Source: Aaosphaeria pasadenensis
Taxonomy: Eukaryota > Ascomycota > Dothideomycetes > Pleosporales
Direction of reading: 5' to 3'
Length of the DNA: 64,000 nucleotides
NCBI GenBank assembly: GCA_022813625.1
Contig: JAKLMB010000042.1
Span: forward strand, 1 to 64,000
A program made the position numbers and the translations under genes. The notes beneath the pieces were generated by a model. The model ran no database searches. It was not told where the DNA came from and saw nothing but the letters and a program-made list of their open reading frames with translations. Positions 11,175 to 22,972 of the stretch are shown here, in pieces; the stretch's first letter is position 1, and the number at the start of each line of letters is the position of its first letter.

Positions 11175-11949
11175 TCAGTTGTATCTTCCACGGACACACT
11201 GTAGCTCGAGACTTTGATCGTATGCATTGATTTTCCACATAGCGCAACCCCAGCTGCGGGTTCCCTGGTGGTGGACAATGTTTAATTGAGCCATATTTAA
11301 TTGTAGCAGCATTCGGGAGGACTTTAAATGCTCTGATAAAGCATGTCATAGAGTTACATCAGGAGAATTGAGGAAAAATCCAGCACTGCACGATTAAAAT
11401 TGAAAAAACCATACGGTCTATTTTTCTAACTATAGCGAGAGATTTCATAACATGGATTATTTGGAAGCATAATAATTGTTTTGTCGCCATATTGTTAGTG
11501 GAACCTTTTTGAAATGATCCTTTTCTCATCTTACCAATCCGCTACTACGCACGCCGGGGTAGGAGACAGGTCATTTCTAGCGTGTGAACACAGCATATAG
11601 GGCATCGTTGGGCTGGAAGCCAATTATACGTAGGTCCCCAGCACCTGAAAAGAAGTGTATAGTGTATGTCTTAACATGATTTATTATCGATCGAAATTAT
11701 CTGAATATGGTATTAGCGTTGCCGTGTTCCGAGACGGTGAGCTCTGGGCTAGGCTTGGGTTCATCCTTTTGGACGCCTGGCCATCAATGATGTCAGCCTT
11801 GAATTGGCACTGTGGAAAAGAATATGCAATGCATGAATTGATTATAAAGAGGAGGAAGTAGTACCGCAGTACCGTGGCACATTCTAGCACAACAATTGTC
11901 CAGACTGCTAGCCATAGAGAACCACGGTCACAATCATTTTACACTCGCT
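11175..11949. other. Intergenic, no gene seen
   Basis: AT-rich spacer with only short unsupported frames on either strand. Confidence 0.6.
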
Positions 11950-13050
11950 ATGTACCGATTCCTTCCGTACCCGCACGTCGCGATCGCTTTACTCCTGAGT
12001 CTACCAACAATTTTGAAGGCGCAAAAGCCTTTGGTTGAATGCCCGAAATTGCTGTACTGGGACTTAGCAGAAGCAAATGTTTCTCATAAAATCCCAGCAC
12101 TCAAATTGAACGGCCTTAACATGGAACGTGACGGTGACAGACAATGGGAATTGCACTTTCGAACCAGCCTTGGTCCCACCACGTCAACATATTTCCTCGA
12201 CACTGCCGATTCTAATATGACCAACATTGGGCTCTGTTCAGGAGGTTTACGCCTGATGAATCGTAACACGTGGCAATTATCGAAGGGGGTGATAGAACGC
12301 AGCCTAAAAGACAATGGAGACTGCAAAACAATGCTAGGTGAAGCCTGTACAGAGGCACTGAGGCAACACTACGAGAGAGAAGCAAGAATGGCATACATGA
12401 TACATGGAAGGTGTCTACAATGCGAACAAGAGCCTTGCTCTATTGAGCCAAGTGCTATAAATGTCGGTACACCTTGGAACGATACGGTTCCATACCAATG
12501 CTCAGGCCTGGTTGATGGACGCCAGGAGTGGGTTTCTGGTGCAGAGTCATTATGGATGGATGGTAAGTTGATCTCGGTTTCCCCCTTGTTTCACACTGTA
12601 CTATTTCATACTGTACATCATGAGACTGTTGCTTACTGAGTATGCAAAGCTGGAAATTTCACCAGAGACCCCAATTCTGAAGATTGTCCCCGCCAATATA
12701 CGTCTGAACCTTTGGAAAAGATCTCTATTGCAGGGCAATTTAGAGGTGGCGTTGCCATCTCAGCCAGTTTCCCAACTCCGGCATTCTTAACCTTCTTCGT
12801 CAACATGAGCACGGAAACCACCAAGTATCGGGGTATACCTATCGTTGAGGTTGCATGTCTGACACCCAGCATCAACGACAGACCGAAGGTCTCTGAGCCA
12901 CGCCCAGCAAAGGAAATATTGGATGACGATCGATATAACTGGCATGAACGGGCAACGGATCCTGACAATATCAGAAACTCGGGTGCGCGAGGGCGGAAAG
13001 TCTCCTTTTTATTTCTGATAGCTTCCTTCTCAAGTGTGTTGATATTCTAA
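11950..13050 (+). CDS. Secreted, probably GPI-anchored protein of unknown function
   Basis: Two exons (11950-12562 and 12650-13050, intron 87 nt, GTAAGT to AAAG) give 337 residues. The first ATG in frame is at 11950 and opens a signal peptide (YPHVAIALLLSLPTILKAQ). The mature region has many cysteines, including CLQCEQEPC near residue 158, and several N-glycosylation sequons such as NVS, NMT, NFT and NMS. The C-terminus ends in a hydrophobic stretch (VSFLFLIASFSSVLIF) after a small-residue segment (NSGARG), as in GPI-anchor signals. I do not recognise the family. It lies between a UstYa-like gene and the catechol-forming pair, so a cell-surface role linked to the locus is possible but unproven. 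Confidence 0.75.
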
Positions 13051-13276
13051 ATTTGAAGTGAATGAAATACGTCGTGTGTAGTATTTCAGCACGTAGGGAA
13101 TGCCTAGGTAGGTACATAAAATAATATCGTTCGGCCGAAGCTCGGATTAGCCTGGTTGTCCTGTCTTATCGATAACTCAGGCTGCTTGAAACTGCGGGCG
13201 GGGCGCAATTAGTGACAACCCTCGATTACTGCATTACTCGCCTACAACAAATTTCCTCCCTGAAAAAACAAGAGAA

Positions 13277-13786
13277 ATGGCAAACAGGGACGACACCCAG
13301 GCAGCGCCGACTGGACTGCCAGAACATGTATCCATCTATTCCCCCAGCGATGCTCAAGCTGGGGATGCTCTTTTCAATGCTCAAATATTTACACGCTTGA
13401 GTATCTCTTCCTCGACATCGTCAAGAGCAATCGCCACAGCCCTCGCGACATCATCAAATTCGACAAACAATACCGTATCTCAAAGCTTCTGTGTGCATCA
13501 CAACAATGTGCTACTGGTCTTTGACACAGATACCAAGGATGATTGCGATCTACACCACGAGCATGTGCGAACAGTATGTCTGATGCTGAAAGACCATGAC
13601 TACGCTATTGATTATGCGAGATGCGTGTTTGACGCCGTATCGGCACAACAGGCTGGTTTCCAATTCGACAAGATGAATGGTGGAAGCATATTAATCGTCG
13701 ACATAATGGCATTGCAAGATCAGGAGGATGATACAAGCAGTGACGAGGGCGAGGATAGCAAGTCGACGGAAAACGACAGCGCTTGA
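13277..13786 (+). CDS. Hypothetical protein, 169 residues
   Basis: A single-exon frame from the ATG at 13277. The N-terminal third is rich in Ser, Thr and Ala (SISSSTSSRAIATALATSSN). The middle looks folded, alternating hydrophobic strands with charged helices (VLLVFDTD, RTVCLMLKDHDYAIDYARCV). The tail is acidic with Ser/Asp/Glu runs. There is no signal peptide and no motif I can name. It is followed convergently by the FAD monooxygenase gene, 136 nt away. Length and an even codon pattern favour a real gene, but no function is proposed. Confidence 0.55.
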   Translation: MANRDDTQAAPTGLPEHVSIYSPSDAQAGDALFNAQIFTRLSISSSTSSRAIATALATSSNSTNNTVSQSFCVHHNNVLLVFDTDTKDDCDLHHEHVRTVCLMLKDHDYAIDYARCVFDAVSAQQAGFQFDKMNGGSILIVDIMALQDQEDDTSSDEGEDSKSTENDSA

Positions 13787-13922
13787 AGCAGTGCGCGTAT
13801 TGGGTTATTAGTATGTACTTAATAGATTCGTTGCATTAAGTGTAGGATGCATGTCAACTCAGATGAGATTGATCTACTTCAATTATGATTTACCCAACTG
13901 ACTACTTCACGAGGAAGACATA

Positions 13923-15467
13923 CTATAGCCGTGTAGATTTATCGACAGTGATTCCGTTTGATAGTTCAAGGCCAAAAGGTAGCCCTCTGCTATAAGAATC
14001 AGAATAGGGTTCTCCGCGTCTTTCTGCAAATGCCTGGTCGATATCCTTGTACATGTCGTATGCATTCATCTCTTCAATGGTCAATTTCTTCCGTTCGTCT
14101 TCCACTTTGTAATTCGATAATTTTGTATTGCTCGAAAAGCCTGGAGAAATCCAAATTAACAACGCACGAATGGATTCCCTTGGGATGTTCCGTACTTACC
14201 GATGCGTTCATTGATATTATAAGCTGCCTTGGCAGCAGAGGATTGAACCTTCGTTGCGCGGGGCAAGCGAACGGTTTGATACACAGCCAGAGATTCGTTT
14301 ACGTCTCCATTGAAATATTTCTTGCTGAACAATATGCCTAACGCTGCGGCATCTTCTATAGCCATGCAAGCTCCCTGACTTTGATGGGGCATCATCTACC
14401 GAAATGCGTTAATTCCTAGGAGATTTTGTTGAGCAGACGAAGATGGTTTCATACCGGGTGAGCAGCATCGCCAAGCAATGCCACTGTACTTTTGACAACG
14501 TAAGGATAAGGCTCGTGGACCCAGAGCCGCCAGGGTTGTATCTCGATTCCTATAGCAAGATGCGCCTTCACCTGCGCATCAAGCTCAGGGTATGGTGCAA
14601 GCAGTTCCTCCACTGGTCGATCGGCACCGCCCCACGTATGGTTCGCATAATCTCCTACTGAACGTGGGAAGAAACAGTAGTAGGAAAGGAGATTACCGCC
14701 ATTGCATGGAGAAAGCACAATCTTATCCCACTTGCCTTCCTGGCCACCCCAGTACTCTAGTGCGCTGTCCAAAGAGTAGTCTACCAGGCCAAGTTTCCTG
14801 GCATCTTCTGTCATGACATTGGCATGTAAGCAGCTAGACTCAGCTGGTCGTTTCTCCGGATTAAGACCAATTATCTTTCGTGTGATTGATCCTATGCCGT
14901 CTGCTCCGATTATCAAATCATGTTGAGCCTTGTAGCCGTTGGTGAAGGTGATCCAGCCCGACTCGAGGTCTATAGTTTGGCACTATATGATGCGGTCAAC
15001 AATAATTAAGGGTAAAGTGTAGAGATAACGAGCTCTATCCTTACCGGATGGTTCACTACCAATTTTGCTGCTATTCCTTCGCCCTTCTCTTGCAATGCAC
15101 AGTCCATCAGCATCTGGTGCATATATTGCCGATGAAACATGTTGTATACATAGCCCCATCGCTCTTCATAATCATCGAGGTCGTATATGCTAACTGGTTC
15201 TCCAGTTTTCCAATCTCGATTGATCAGTCTCTTAAGAACGACGGGATCGCCCTTCTCCACATCGACGCCCCATTCATGCAACCACCTAGTACCATTTGCT
15301 GCACATGATACTGATGCTCCAGCCTCTCCAGCAAAGTCGTTTCGCTCGTAAATAGTGACCTCGTGGCCCGCACGACGAAGCGCAATCGCAGTGGACAATC
15401 CGCCTATGCCACCGCCAATTACAGCAACGTTCAACTGTTTCCAACCGTTCGTGCCTGGGAGGCTCAT
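13923..15467 (-). CDS. FAD-dependent monooxygenase, salicylate hydroxylase-like
   Basis: Four exons (15467-15045, 14982-14455, 14395-14200, 14140-13923) with introns of 59-62 nt give 454 residues. The group A flavoprotein monooxygenase signatures are all present: the dinucleotide fold VIGGGIGGLSTAIALRRAGH near residue 16, the middle DG motif LIIGADGIGS, and the GD motif LLGDAAHPMMPHQSQGA across the second intron. Salicylate hydroxylases of this family turn salicylate into catechol with NADH and O2. The gene is divergent from a dihydroxybenzoate decarboxylase-like gene whose product would also be catechol, suggesting an aromatic-acid disposal pair. A tailoring role in the neighbouring UstYa-rich locus is the alternative. 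Substrate assignment is inference. Confidence 0.88.
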
Positions 15468-16826
15468 GACTTCCCTCAAAACGTATTTCTAGATTCCCTA
15501 AAGTACAAGCTTTTTGCAGCGTTGGGGAGAAGAGGATGAATTTGTGGAGGGCTTGGGTGTGATTTCATGAAAGCAGAAAGCAGAGAGATCGCCATCTATA
15601 ACTATTCACCCAGCACCAAGCCTTATCAAGCTCAGGCTGACATTTGGACGAGCGGAACTTCACTGCTACCCGATGCGGAAGTGCACAGTCATAATCTCTC
15701 GTATCGAAGACTTTATTAGTAGCTATCACGGCTATCGCGTCGTTTACACCGCGCGCGGGGTGCAATAACCGCTATCTGACGCAAGTCATTGACCAACAGG
15801 AACGCGAAGATACATTCACATCGAATTGGATAGTCGTACTCTGATATCAACATCCATGAATCTATAGATGCGGAAACGGGTTGCATCGAAAGAGGGTGCC
15901 TTATCGGATGGTAAGTGCTTCTGCGTTTGTGGGAGCATCTGTCATTGGCATGACTATCATCATTGAATGACCAAAACACAATTACTTTACTTGAAAATAT
16001 AAACGAACACAAAACGCGAAATCAAATGTTACCTTGATAATCAATCAGAAGACGCAATAGAGGCAAAGTTCATCATCAAGATTCCAAGATCTACTCCATT
16101 CTATTTTTTAAATTTCCTTTGGATAAACAACGTATACAGAGTCATAGACGCTCGTATACACACTGATCTATATTACTAATGCGACTACATTAAACAAGAG
16201 AGAGCGGAGTCGGGTTTATTACCTTGAAGTCAATACCAAAAACATTTTATTCATACAAGAATTCTTGTCTGGGTAACGAATTTCCACCACACTTTGTGTT
16301 TGCTCTCCAACAACCTCCACTTTTCATGGAATACTTAGTCAATCAAACTATTGTGAACAGTAGCAAGATTATGTCCAAAGTTTCGAATCTGAATTTTGGG
16401 GAAATTTGCTGCCTGTTGGAAAATACATGATTATAATTAAGCAAGGGAAATAACCAGGTATTCCGCATTAAAGTTGTCTTTCTTTTGCATGCAACTTCGA
16501 GTCTATAGATACAACACTATGAGAATTCATGGTCCTTGCTGTGTTTTGCGCGACAACATTCAACCTGAATAGCCGACTCCATGCATACCAACAAGTACAT
16601 AACTAAATACAACGCTCGCTTGGCCACTTGATCAGCTGCCAGACTGGGGAGGTGAGTTCACTTTTAGCGTGCCCGTTCCGCAATAATAGCATGATTGATG
16701 TGGGAACATAGCCGCCGTTGTCATATAGCATAGACCAAAATATCCACGACCGAGGGTCCAATAAACAGGATCCGGAACCGCGGGGAAATGCTTCATGCGG
16801 GGGACCCCAAATCCGACATCAAGTAT

Positions 16827-16849
16827 CCGCCTCAGATGTCGTCAGGCGG
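16827..16849. promoter_or_regulatory. CCGCCT-N11-AGGCGG inverted repeat
   Basis: Perfect 6-bp arms separated by 11 nt, 189 bp upstream of the decarboxylase ATG. Paired CCG/CGG triplets are the usual targets of Zn2Cys6 regulators, and one is encoded just downstream at 18683. That this regulator binds here is inference. Confidence 0.45.
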
Positions 16850-16891
16850 TAGATTTCCACCCACTTCACGGACAACTTCCGCATTTGTTCC

Positions 16892-16898
16892 TATATAA
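16892..16898 (+). promoter_or_regulatory. TATA box of the decarboxylase gene
   Basis: TATATAA about 140 bp before the ATG at 17038, followed by a pyrimidine-rich leader. Position and sequence fit a core promoter. Confidence 0.5.
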
Positions 16899-17037
16899 GT
16901 AAAGATGAAAGCTTTCATTTGCAAGGTTCTCCAAGTACAGCCTTCTCAGAATTCCAAGACAAACATCTAAGTTTTTTCTTGTCATCAAGTCGCCACCCTT
17001 CTTTCTAAGAATTGCTCTTCTAAAAACTCGTGGCACA

Positions 17038-18113
17038 ATGCGCGGAAAGGTCATACTGGAGGAAGCATTTGCCTTGCCTCGGCTGGAGGAAAAGACTAAG
17101 TGGTGGGCAGGCTTGTTCAGCACAGATGTTGAAAAACATACTCGTGAAATACAGGACTTGACAGATATTCGACTCAAATATGCAGATCAGCACGGAGTCG
17201 GATATACAATACTTTCGTATACTGCGCCCGGTGTTCAAGACATTTTCGAACCCCAAGAAGCACAGGCTCTTGCCGTGGAAATTAACGATTATGTCGCAGA
17301 AGAGATAAAGCCTTTTCCTGATCGTCTTGGTGCTTTCGCGTGAGTAATGCGTCGTTATGGTTCCTAGGCACCGACTAAATCAAAAACAGGACCCTTTCCA
17401 TGCATAATCCCAAGGAGGCGGCGGATGAATTACGACGGACGGTGACCAAGTACGGATTCAAGGGTGCACTCGTCAATGATACCCAAAGAGCAGGAGCGGA
17501 TGGGGAGGATTATGTTTTCTACGATCAACCCGAATGGGATGTCTTCTGGGAAACACTTGTCGAATTGGATGTACCGCTCTACTTGCACCCAAGAAACCCA
17601 ACTGGAGTAGTCTTCGAGAAACTTTGGAAGGATCGCCAGTGGCTCATCGGCCCACCTTTATCTTTTGCTGTCGGCGTCAGCCTCCATGCTCTTGGTCTCG
17701 TAACCAACGGAGTCTTCGATCGTCACCCTAAAGCTCAGGTAATTCTCGGACATCTCGGCGAGCATATTCCATTCGATATGTGGCGCATCAACCACTGGTT
17801 CGAGGACCGCAAGAAGAAGCTTTCACCTGGGCTGGACTGTAAGAAGACAATTCGCGAATACTTCAACGAGAACTTCTGGGTGACGACATCCGGGCACTTC
17901 TCGACTACAACTTTGAACTTTGTGAAGGATGAAGTTAGCTCCGATCGCATTCTATTCTCAGTGGACTATCCATTCGAGACATTCGAGGATGGATGCAACT
18001 GGTTTGATAATGCCGAAATGAACACAGGCGACCGGTTGAAGATCGGTAGGGAGAACGCAAAGGGCTTGTTTAAGCTTGACAGCTATAAGGACTCCAGTGC
18101 AAAAGTAGTCTAG
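17038..18113 (+). CDS. 2,3-dihydroxybenzoate decarboxylase-like amidohydrolase
   Basis: Two exons (17038-17339 and 17390-18113, 50-nt intron) give 341 residues, the normal length for this family. The sequence follows fungal 2,3-dihydroxybenzoate decarboxylase closely: EEAFALPR at 8-15, YTILSYTAPGVQDIF, GAFATLSMHNPKEA across the intron, YLHPRNPTG, ILGHLGEHIPFDMW and SVDYPFE. The likely metal and catalytic residues Glu8, His167, His222 and Asp293 are present. Position 10 is Ala, as I recall for the 2,3-isomer enzymes rather than the His of gamma-resorcylate decarboxylases. The reaction is non-oxidative decarboxylation to catechol in the cytosol. Neighbours are a divergent salicylate hydroxylase-like gene and a downstream Zn2Cys6 regulator. 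Exact substrate preference is not shown by sequence. Confidence 0.92.
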
Positions 18114-18682
18114 TCTCAGAGAATCTCACATTTGAATGGCAATGAGTACTTCTTTTTTCAAGACAATATGAGATTCAAGTTCCCATTCTGGTAGTCACAA
18201 TTCAAGTCTACGTGATTAAAGACTGAACCAAATTGATCGGTGCTAGAGTAGTGTTCACAGACAGAAGGTACGTATTGTAGATGTTGTAGATGTTGTAGCT
18301 ATGGGGTTTCTTTTCAACTAAACATGTACGCAAGTGTATCTGATATCATTTCCGTCATCAAATCATACTGATGGCCCCCCTCTCATAACTAATGGTGCAT
18401 TAACCGACAAGGGTTCGTTAGCTGTTCGGGTACTGCACCACATTACCCGCGCCCCCGCACTACGCTTATCTCCAACTGCTCCAACTTATCTGGGGTTGCC
18501 AACGATACCTAGGTTTTCGCACGTTACATGTGCGGCAAAGACCGCACTTTGAAATTCATTCGCTTCAATGTCGGTATCTGCAGACATGATAATAACTCGA
18601 TCCATGCAATATTCTTAATGAAACCACCAAGATCAACGATTAATCGAGCTTATGTAACTACCTCCGTTGTCTTAATTCCGCT
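18114..18682. other. Intergenic with short ATGTTGTAG tandem
   Basis: Spacer between the decarboxylase and the regulator. It includes about three tandem copies of ATGTTGTAG at 18274-18298 and no supported gene. Confidence 0.6.
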
Positions 18683-21147
18683 ATGCCTCGTCGACCGGTT
18701 AGGCCACAGGATCGCCAGCGGGTCGTACGCGCATGCGACCCATGTAAAGCTTCAAAAAAGAGATGCAACGGAGAACAGCCTTGCAGTGCATGTGAGAGAA
18801 AGGGAAACACTAGATCTTGTTGCTACACGGCAGGCCGGCGGCACCATCCTCTTCCGCGTACTAGCTCTGTCCCTCTCCAGCATGTTTCCCAGGAAAATAC
18901 CAGCACCTGCTCTACAACGAATCTTCCTCAACGGGCACTGATATCACCAAACGGGTCGTGGGAAGGCAATGATCAATGTGTCAGATCACCGAGTAGTCCA
19001 TGTAGCATTGATGCAGATACGAGACAGACGCGACCGGAAGAGTACATTGAAGACAGTACACAGGACTCCTCTAGTGATTCTTTGGATCAACCGCCGGTCA
19101 TGCTATCAAGCGTGAATGGGGAGAAGGGTACGTCGTGATTCACTACCTATAAATCATCGCTCCTTGTACTTGCGAGCATTTCCATACTCCCAATATATAT
19201 GAACGAATCTCGGAATATATTAACGATATACCTTGTTCGTAGTTTTCATCGGAAACACAGCGGCGATTTCTTTTCTACGTTTCCTCCAAAGAACGTTGGA
19301 GCGAAACGCAGGAACATCCTGCTTTACAGACGCTCAAGAAAGCCATCGACTCTTTGAAGCTGAAACAACATCAATTGGATCGAGTGCTTTCTATGACAGC
19401 ATGAGCCTTGAAGATAGAATATCGTTCATTCAATCCTTCCTTGATGCTGTGAGTTTTGTTTCATTTTTCTGTCTTCATTTCGGAATATCTAACTCCTTGC
19501 TAGTCTGCTGGTCTCCTGGACTTGTACTCGTGGGAAGAAGTCTCTCAAATGTTGAATTTACATTGTCCAACTATTGGGGATAAGGAGCGGCCAACTGTCG
19601 AAAGACTGAACAGCCTACAATCAGCATCACTTTATTTAATGGTCGCCATTGGAGCCCAATGTTGTGGTCGTAGCAGAGCAGACGTCACATATGCTGCCGA
19701 TTTATTCTCCTTCGCTCGCAAGCTGGCTTTAGAGGGAATGTTAGAAACACCTAGTCTTGATCTCGTAAGGGTGTTCATATTGATGGCATTCTACATGTGC
19801 GGAGCTTGCCGCCGCAATTCCGCTTTTATGTATCTGGGAGTTGCTTCCAAATCTGCTGACATATTGGGTCTTTGCGTGTCAACTCACTATAAACGTCTCT
19901 CCTCGGACTCTCGAGACAAAAGGTAAGTTAACATCGATCCTCGTGTACCAGATCGAGTAAGGCTCTAACTGTTGTATTAGGCTACGTACAGCTAAAAGTT
20001 TGCGCGTTTTTGATGTTATCTGTAATTCTATTCTTGGCCGGCCTACAAGCACTTCACCCGTTTCCTCGGACCCTAACAGCCATCTCATCGATGACAATTC
20101 TATGACCGCAGACGTTAAGTATAAGGCCCTGGCGTTAGGAGCCGCGTACGAAGTGACGTCTATCCTAGACGTTTCTGTTACTAAATCTGCCGCGGGAGAT
20201 TTGAATTCCAGCGAAGCCGAAACGCTTTTGCTGGCATTACAGCAGCGCAGTCGCAGCTTTCCAACGATTCTAAGACAGCCGGACGGAGAAACAATGGTTT
20301 CAGGTCAAAGTGTGACTATCGGAAATATCCATGTTTCTGGGGTCTATTATTTCAGTGTCATCATCGTCACACGCCACTTCCTTATACAGCACGTTGTTCC
20401 TCAGCTCTCGAGGCATGCCCGCAGCTCGATCAAGAACCATCATAGCTTGCATCGAGACCCAACAACGGACATCAAAGTTGCCCGTTTAGCCGATGCTTGT
20501 GTCGAAGCAGCTACATATATGGCGCAAATGTGTTACCAGGTCATGAAATCCGGGCAGTTGATGGGCAATATGTGCATCATCAAGTAAGTGAGGACTCGTT
20601 CATTATGTAACATCGTTTTACTAAAGTATAACGTAGGGCATGGATGTTTGCTACAGGGCTCGTTCTCGGCTTTTCATTCCTCGCAGAGACGGGGGACACA
20701 AGAACTGACCGACAGGCAGCATTTCTTAAGACCTTACAAGTGCTCGGGGACCTCAAGCGTCTTAGCCCACAGGCAGAACAGTATTACAATATCCTTGCAA
20801 ATTTTCACCAAGCAATCAAAGCATATCATGCTCAAGTGCAACAGGAAGAGCAAATACTAACACCAAAGCTGGTTGATCAAATATTCCTTCCAGACATAAC
20901 ACATGAGCTTGGGCCAGAAGTAATTGGAGCTCACCTTCCGAGCCCAGACATGAGCATTCTTGATAGCGGTTCCATAGATTGGCAAGAGCAGGTGTCACTC
21001 AACATTCTGAATGAGGGAGTCAACATTGAACCCCCATTCCTTGGAGAGCACGACGTAATTGTGCAGATGCTCTGGGAGTTAGATGCACAGAGAATGAGTA
21101 ACCCCGAACCCTCTCTTCTTGGAACAGAACTTGGATTTCTGCCCTGA
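18683..21147 (+). CDS. Zn2Cys6 fungal-specific transcription factor
   Basis: Five exons (18683-19127, 19243-19448, 19504-19922, 19981-20583, 20637-21147) join in frame to 727 residues. The N-terminus has the binuclear zinc cluster CDPCKASKKRCNGEQPCSAC followed by ERKGNTRSC. A Ser/Thr/Pro-rich linker leads to the fungal transcription-factor domain, with FIGNTAAISFLRFLQR after the first intron and YLMVAIGAQCCGRSRAD and VRVFILMAFYMCGACRRNSAF in the middle. The tail is acidic. It is the only zinc-cluster regulator in the locus and lies between the aromatic-acid pair and the UstYa array, so it could control either. A CCG/CGG inverted repeat upstream of the decarboxylase is a candidate target. Confidence 0.9.
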
Positions 21148-21497
21148 TATCTTTCTCGTTTCTAGCGCCAAAGTACTTGTTATGTATCCATATAATAGAG
21201 CCGATTCGTTCCATGCCTACCAGAATATATTATCTAGATTGATACCCAGTTCTACTTGCGGGGAAGGGTTAGGGCCCTGCTACCTTTTCCTAATATTAAA
21301 CTTTGTAACTGCCCTCTTCGGCCGCTGTCTGGGGCAACTGGCTTCGCAGCCTGTGCTGGTAGACGACGCAGAAGAATATCCTTCAATTCAGAAGCATGCT
21401 CACATTTGACCATTCGTATCCTAACTACTATCTTGCAGAGAACTACAACGTTTCCTTTAAGCACCTTGTTGAGCAAACCCTTTCTATCCATACTGTA
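21148..21497. other. Convergent intergenic, no gene seen
   Basis: 350 bp between the ends of the regulator gene and the first three-cysteine UstYa-like gene. No supported frame. Confidence 0.6.
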
Positions 21498-22142
21498 CTA
21501 GAAGAAAGAAACGCATTTTCCGTATCGGATAATCCCATAAACCGTTTCGCTAGGAACTATTGGCTTTTTTACTTTAGACACACAATGTTCCGTGTGTCCG
21601 TATCGTGCAGAGATATCATCCATAGGTTTCTTGTTCACTACAGCGCGGAATTGTTTCATCCAGAGATATGCACAATGGTCGCTGTGTTCGCTTGTATTTG
21701 TCCAGACTTTCCCCTGATATTCACCCATGCGCATTGTGTCTATCGGAATGAGACGTGTAAATTCTGGGTCTTCATACCAATTCCAAACCGCATCTGCAAT
21801 GTACTGCTCCATCAAGTCCGCGTCGTGGCATGGGGCCGGTAACCAAGAACCCAAGAGGACGTCGAATTGGCAGTTGTACGACCGAGCTTCGGTGGGACTC
21901 CTTCCACAGTCGTTGCGCAATGGTAGGATTTGATGCGTCAATTGAGGATCATTTGTATCCGGCTTTAGTATGAAGAAGACTGCTATTGTATAGAGAAGAA
22001 GTACAGATAGCGCTCCGGAGAAGAAGGAAACTGCGTAACCTAATCTGGCAGACTTCTTCTTGTCTGCCGAGGTCTCGAGGATATGATGCTGTTCGACAGT
22101 TCGTTCGCCGTCATGTATTGCTTGCTCGTCCTCATCATTCAT
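21498..22142 (-). CDS. UstYa-superfamily protein, three-cysteine subtype, copy A
   Basis: A single exon of 214 residues from the first in-frame ATG at 22142. One membrane helix (about 37-59) follows a charged cytosolic tail. The lumenal part begins with a motif absent from classical UstYa proteins: Cys79, Cys91 and Cys105 in the pattern CGRSPTEARSYNCQFD ... WLPAPCHDADL. It then has two HxxHC motifs, HSDHC at 153-157 and HTEHC at 183-187. The same spacing recurs in the gene at 28243, so the two form a distinct subtype flanking the classical UstYa genes. HxxHC pairs suggest a copper-type oxidase relationship known from UstYa; the function of the three-Cys segment is unknown. Confidence 0.8.
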   Translation of the reverse strand: MNDEDEQAIHDGERTVEQHHILETSADKKKSARLGYAVSFFSGALSVLLLYTIAVFFILKPDTNDPQLTHQILPLRNDCGRSPTEARSYNCQFDVLLGSWLPAPCHDADLMEQYIADAVWNWYEDPEFTRLIPIDTMRMGEYQGKVWTNTSEHSDHCAYLWMKQFRAVVNKKPMDDISARYGHTEHCVSKVKKPIVPSETVYGIIRYGKCVSFF

Positions 22143-22972
22143 CACTTTTTGATATCGCTGCAAAAGTGTGAATGGAATGACACGTGATAACTTCCTACTC
22201 TGTGTTATTATCTGCACCGTACGCAATTTGTGTTGACTATTTCAGTCTCTCAATGAGAAGGAAGCTCGTACATGTTTGTTTGTACGCAGCTTCTTGCGCT
22301 CCGTAGCTGTCCCTGAGCAATGCTTGTGGTAAGTTGTAGTCCCGAACATATATGGATTTAGGTACAATTCGAGGACGTGGTATGGGTTTCAATGCTTGCG
22401 CTGCATGCAGTCGATTGTATCTACTATTTGTCACTCTAATTTGCGTGATGTTGGGTGGTCTATGAGCATCAGCGGTATCAGTAAGTAGAGTATTGAGCTG
22501 ATCTACATCTCATGGGTCCGTGAGTAGTCTAGTTCGGACAGCCATACCAGGGGCGTTGACAAGATACGATCTTTCTCGGCGTTCGGTCACCGGTGCGGTG
22601 CTACCCCGGTTATTACAACGGCTCATCTCGTATTTATTCAGTTGGAATTGACTTTCCAAGCACGTTTATTGGACTAAAATGACGCAGCCTGATCAACCTA
22701 TGGAACATCCTATGTAAGTATTTGATAAATCAACGAGTATCAAAATACGAGGCATGTAGCTAGCAGGATTCGTACATCAAATTACGCAGAAATCATCGTA
22801 CTACTTGTTGCATATTGGGAGGCTTGCGTCTCAATGTAGCTAAGCACGATAAAACAATTATGCCGTAGTATTGAGCCAGAGGGTTAGGAAGACGTGACAG
22901 CTGCCACCCCTCTTACTTGAATGAGTACGTTCATGTACTCAAGGTTCAACGTTGAGCTTTGAATCTCTTAAC
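22143..22972. other. Divergent intergenic region
   Basis: Shared upstream region of the three-cysteine UstYa-like gene (minus) and UstYa copy 2 (plus). No supported gene. Holds a short inverted repeat close to the plus-strand ATG. Confidence 0.6.
22923..22940. promoter_or_regulatory. GAGTAC-N6-GTACTC inverted repeat
   Basis: Perfect 6-bp arms around GTTCAT, 33 bp before the ATG of UstYa copy 2. It may lie in the 5' leader. A related GTAC-core inverted repeat lies at 27568-27590. Confidence 0.3.

Larger units (their letters stand above)
15468..17037. other. Long divergent intergenic region
   Basis: 1.57 kb between the FAD monooxygenase and decarboxylase genes, with no coding support. The right part holds the CCG/CGG inverted repeat and the TATA box listed separately. 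The length is unusual compared with the compact spacing further right. Confidence 0.6.
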
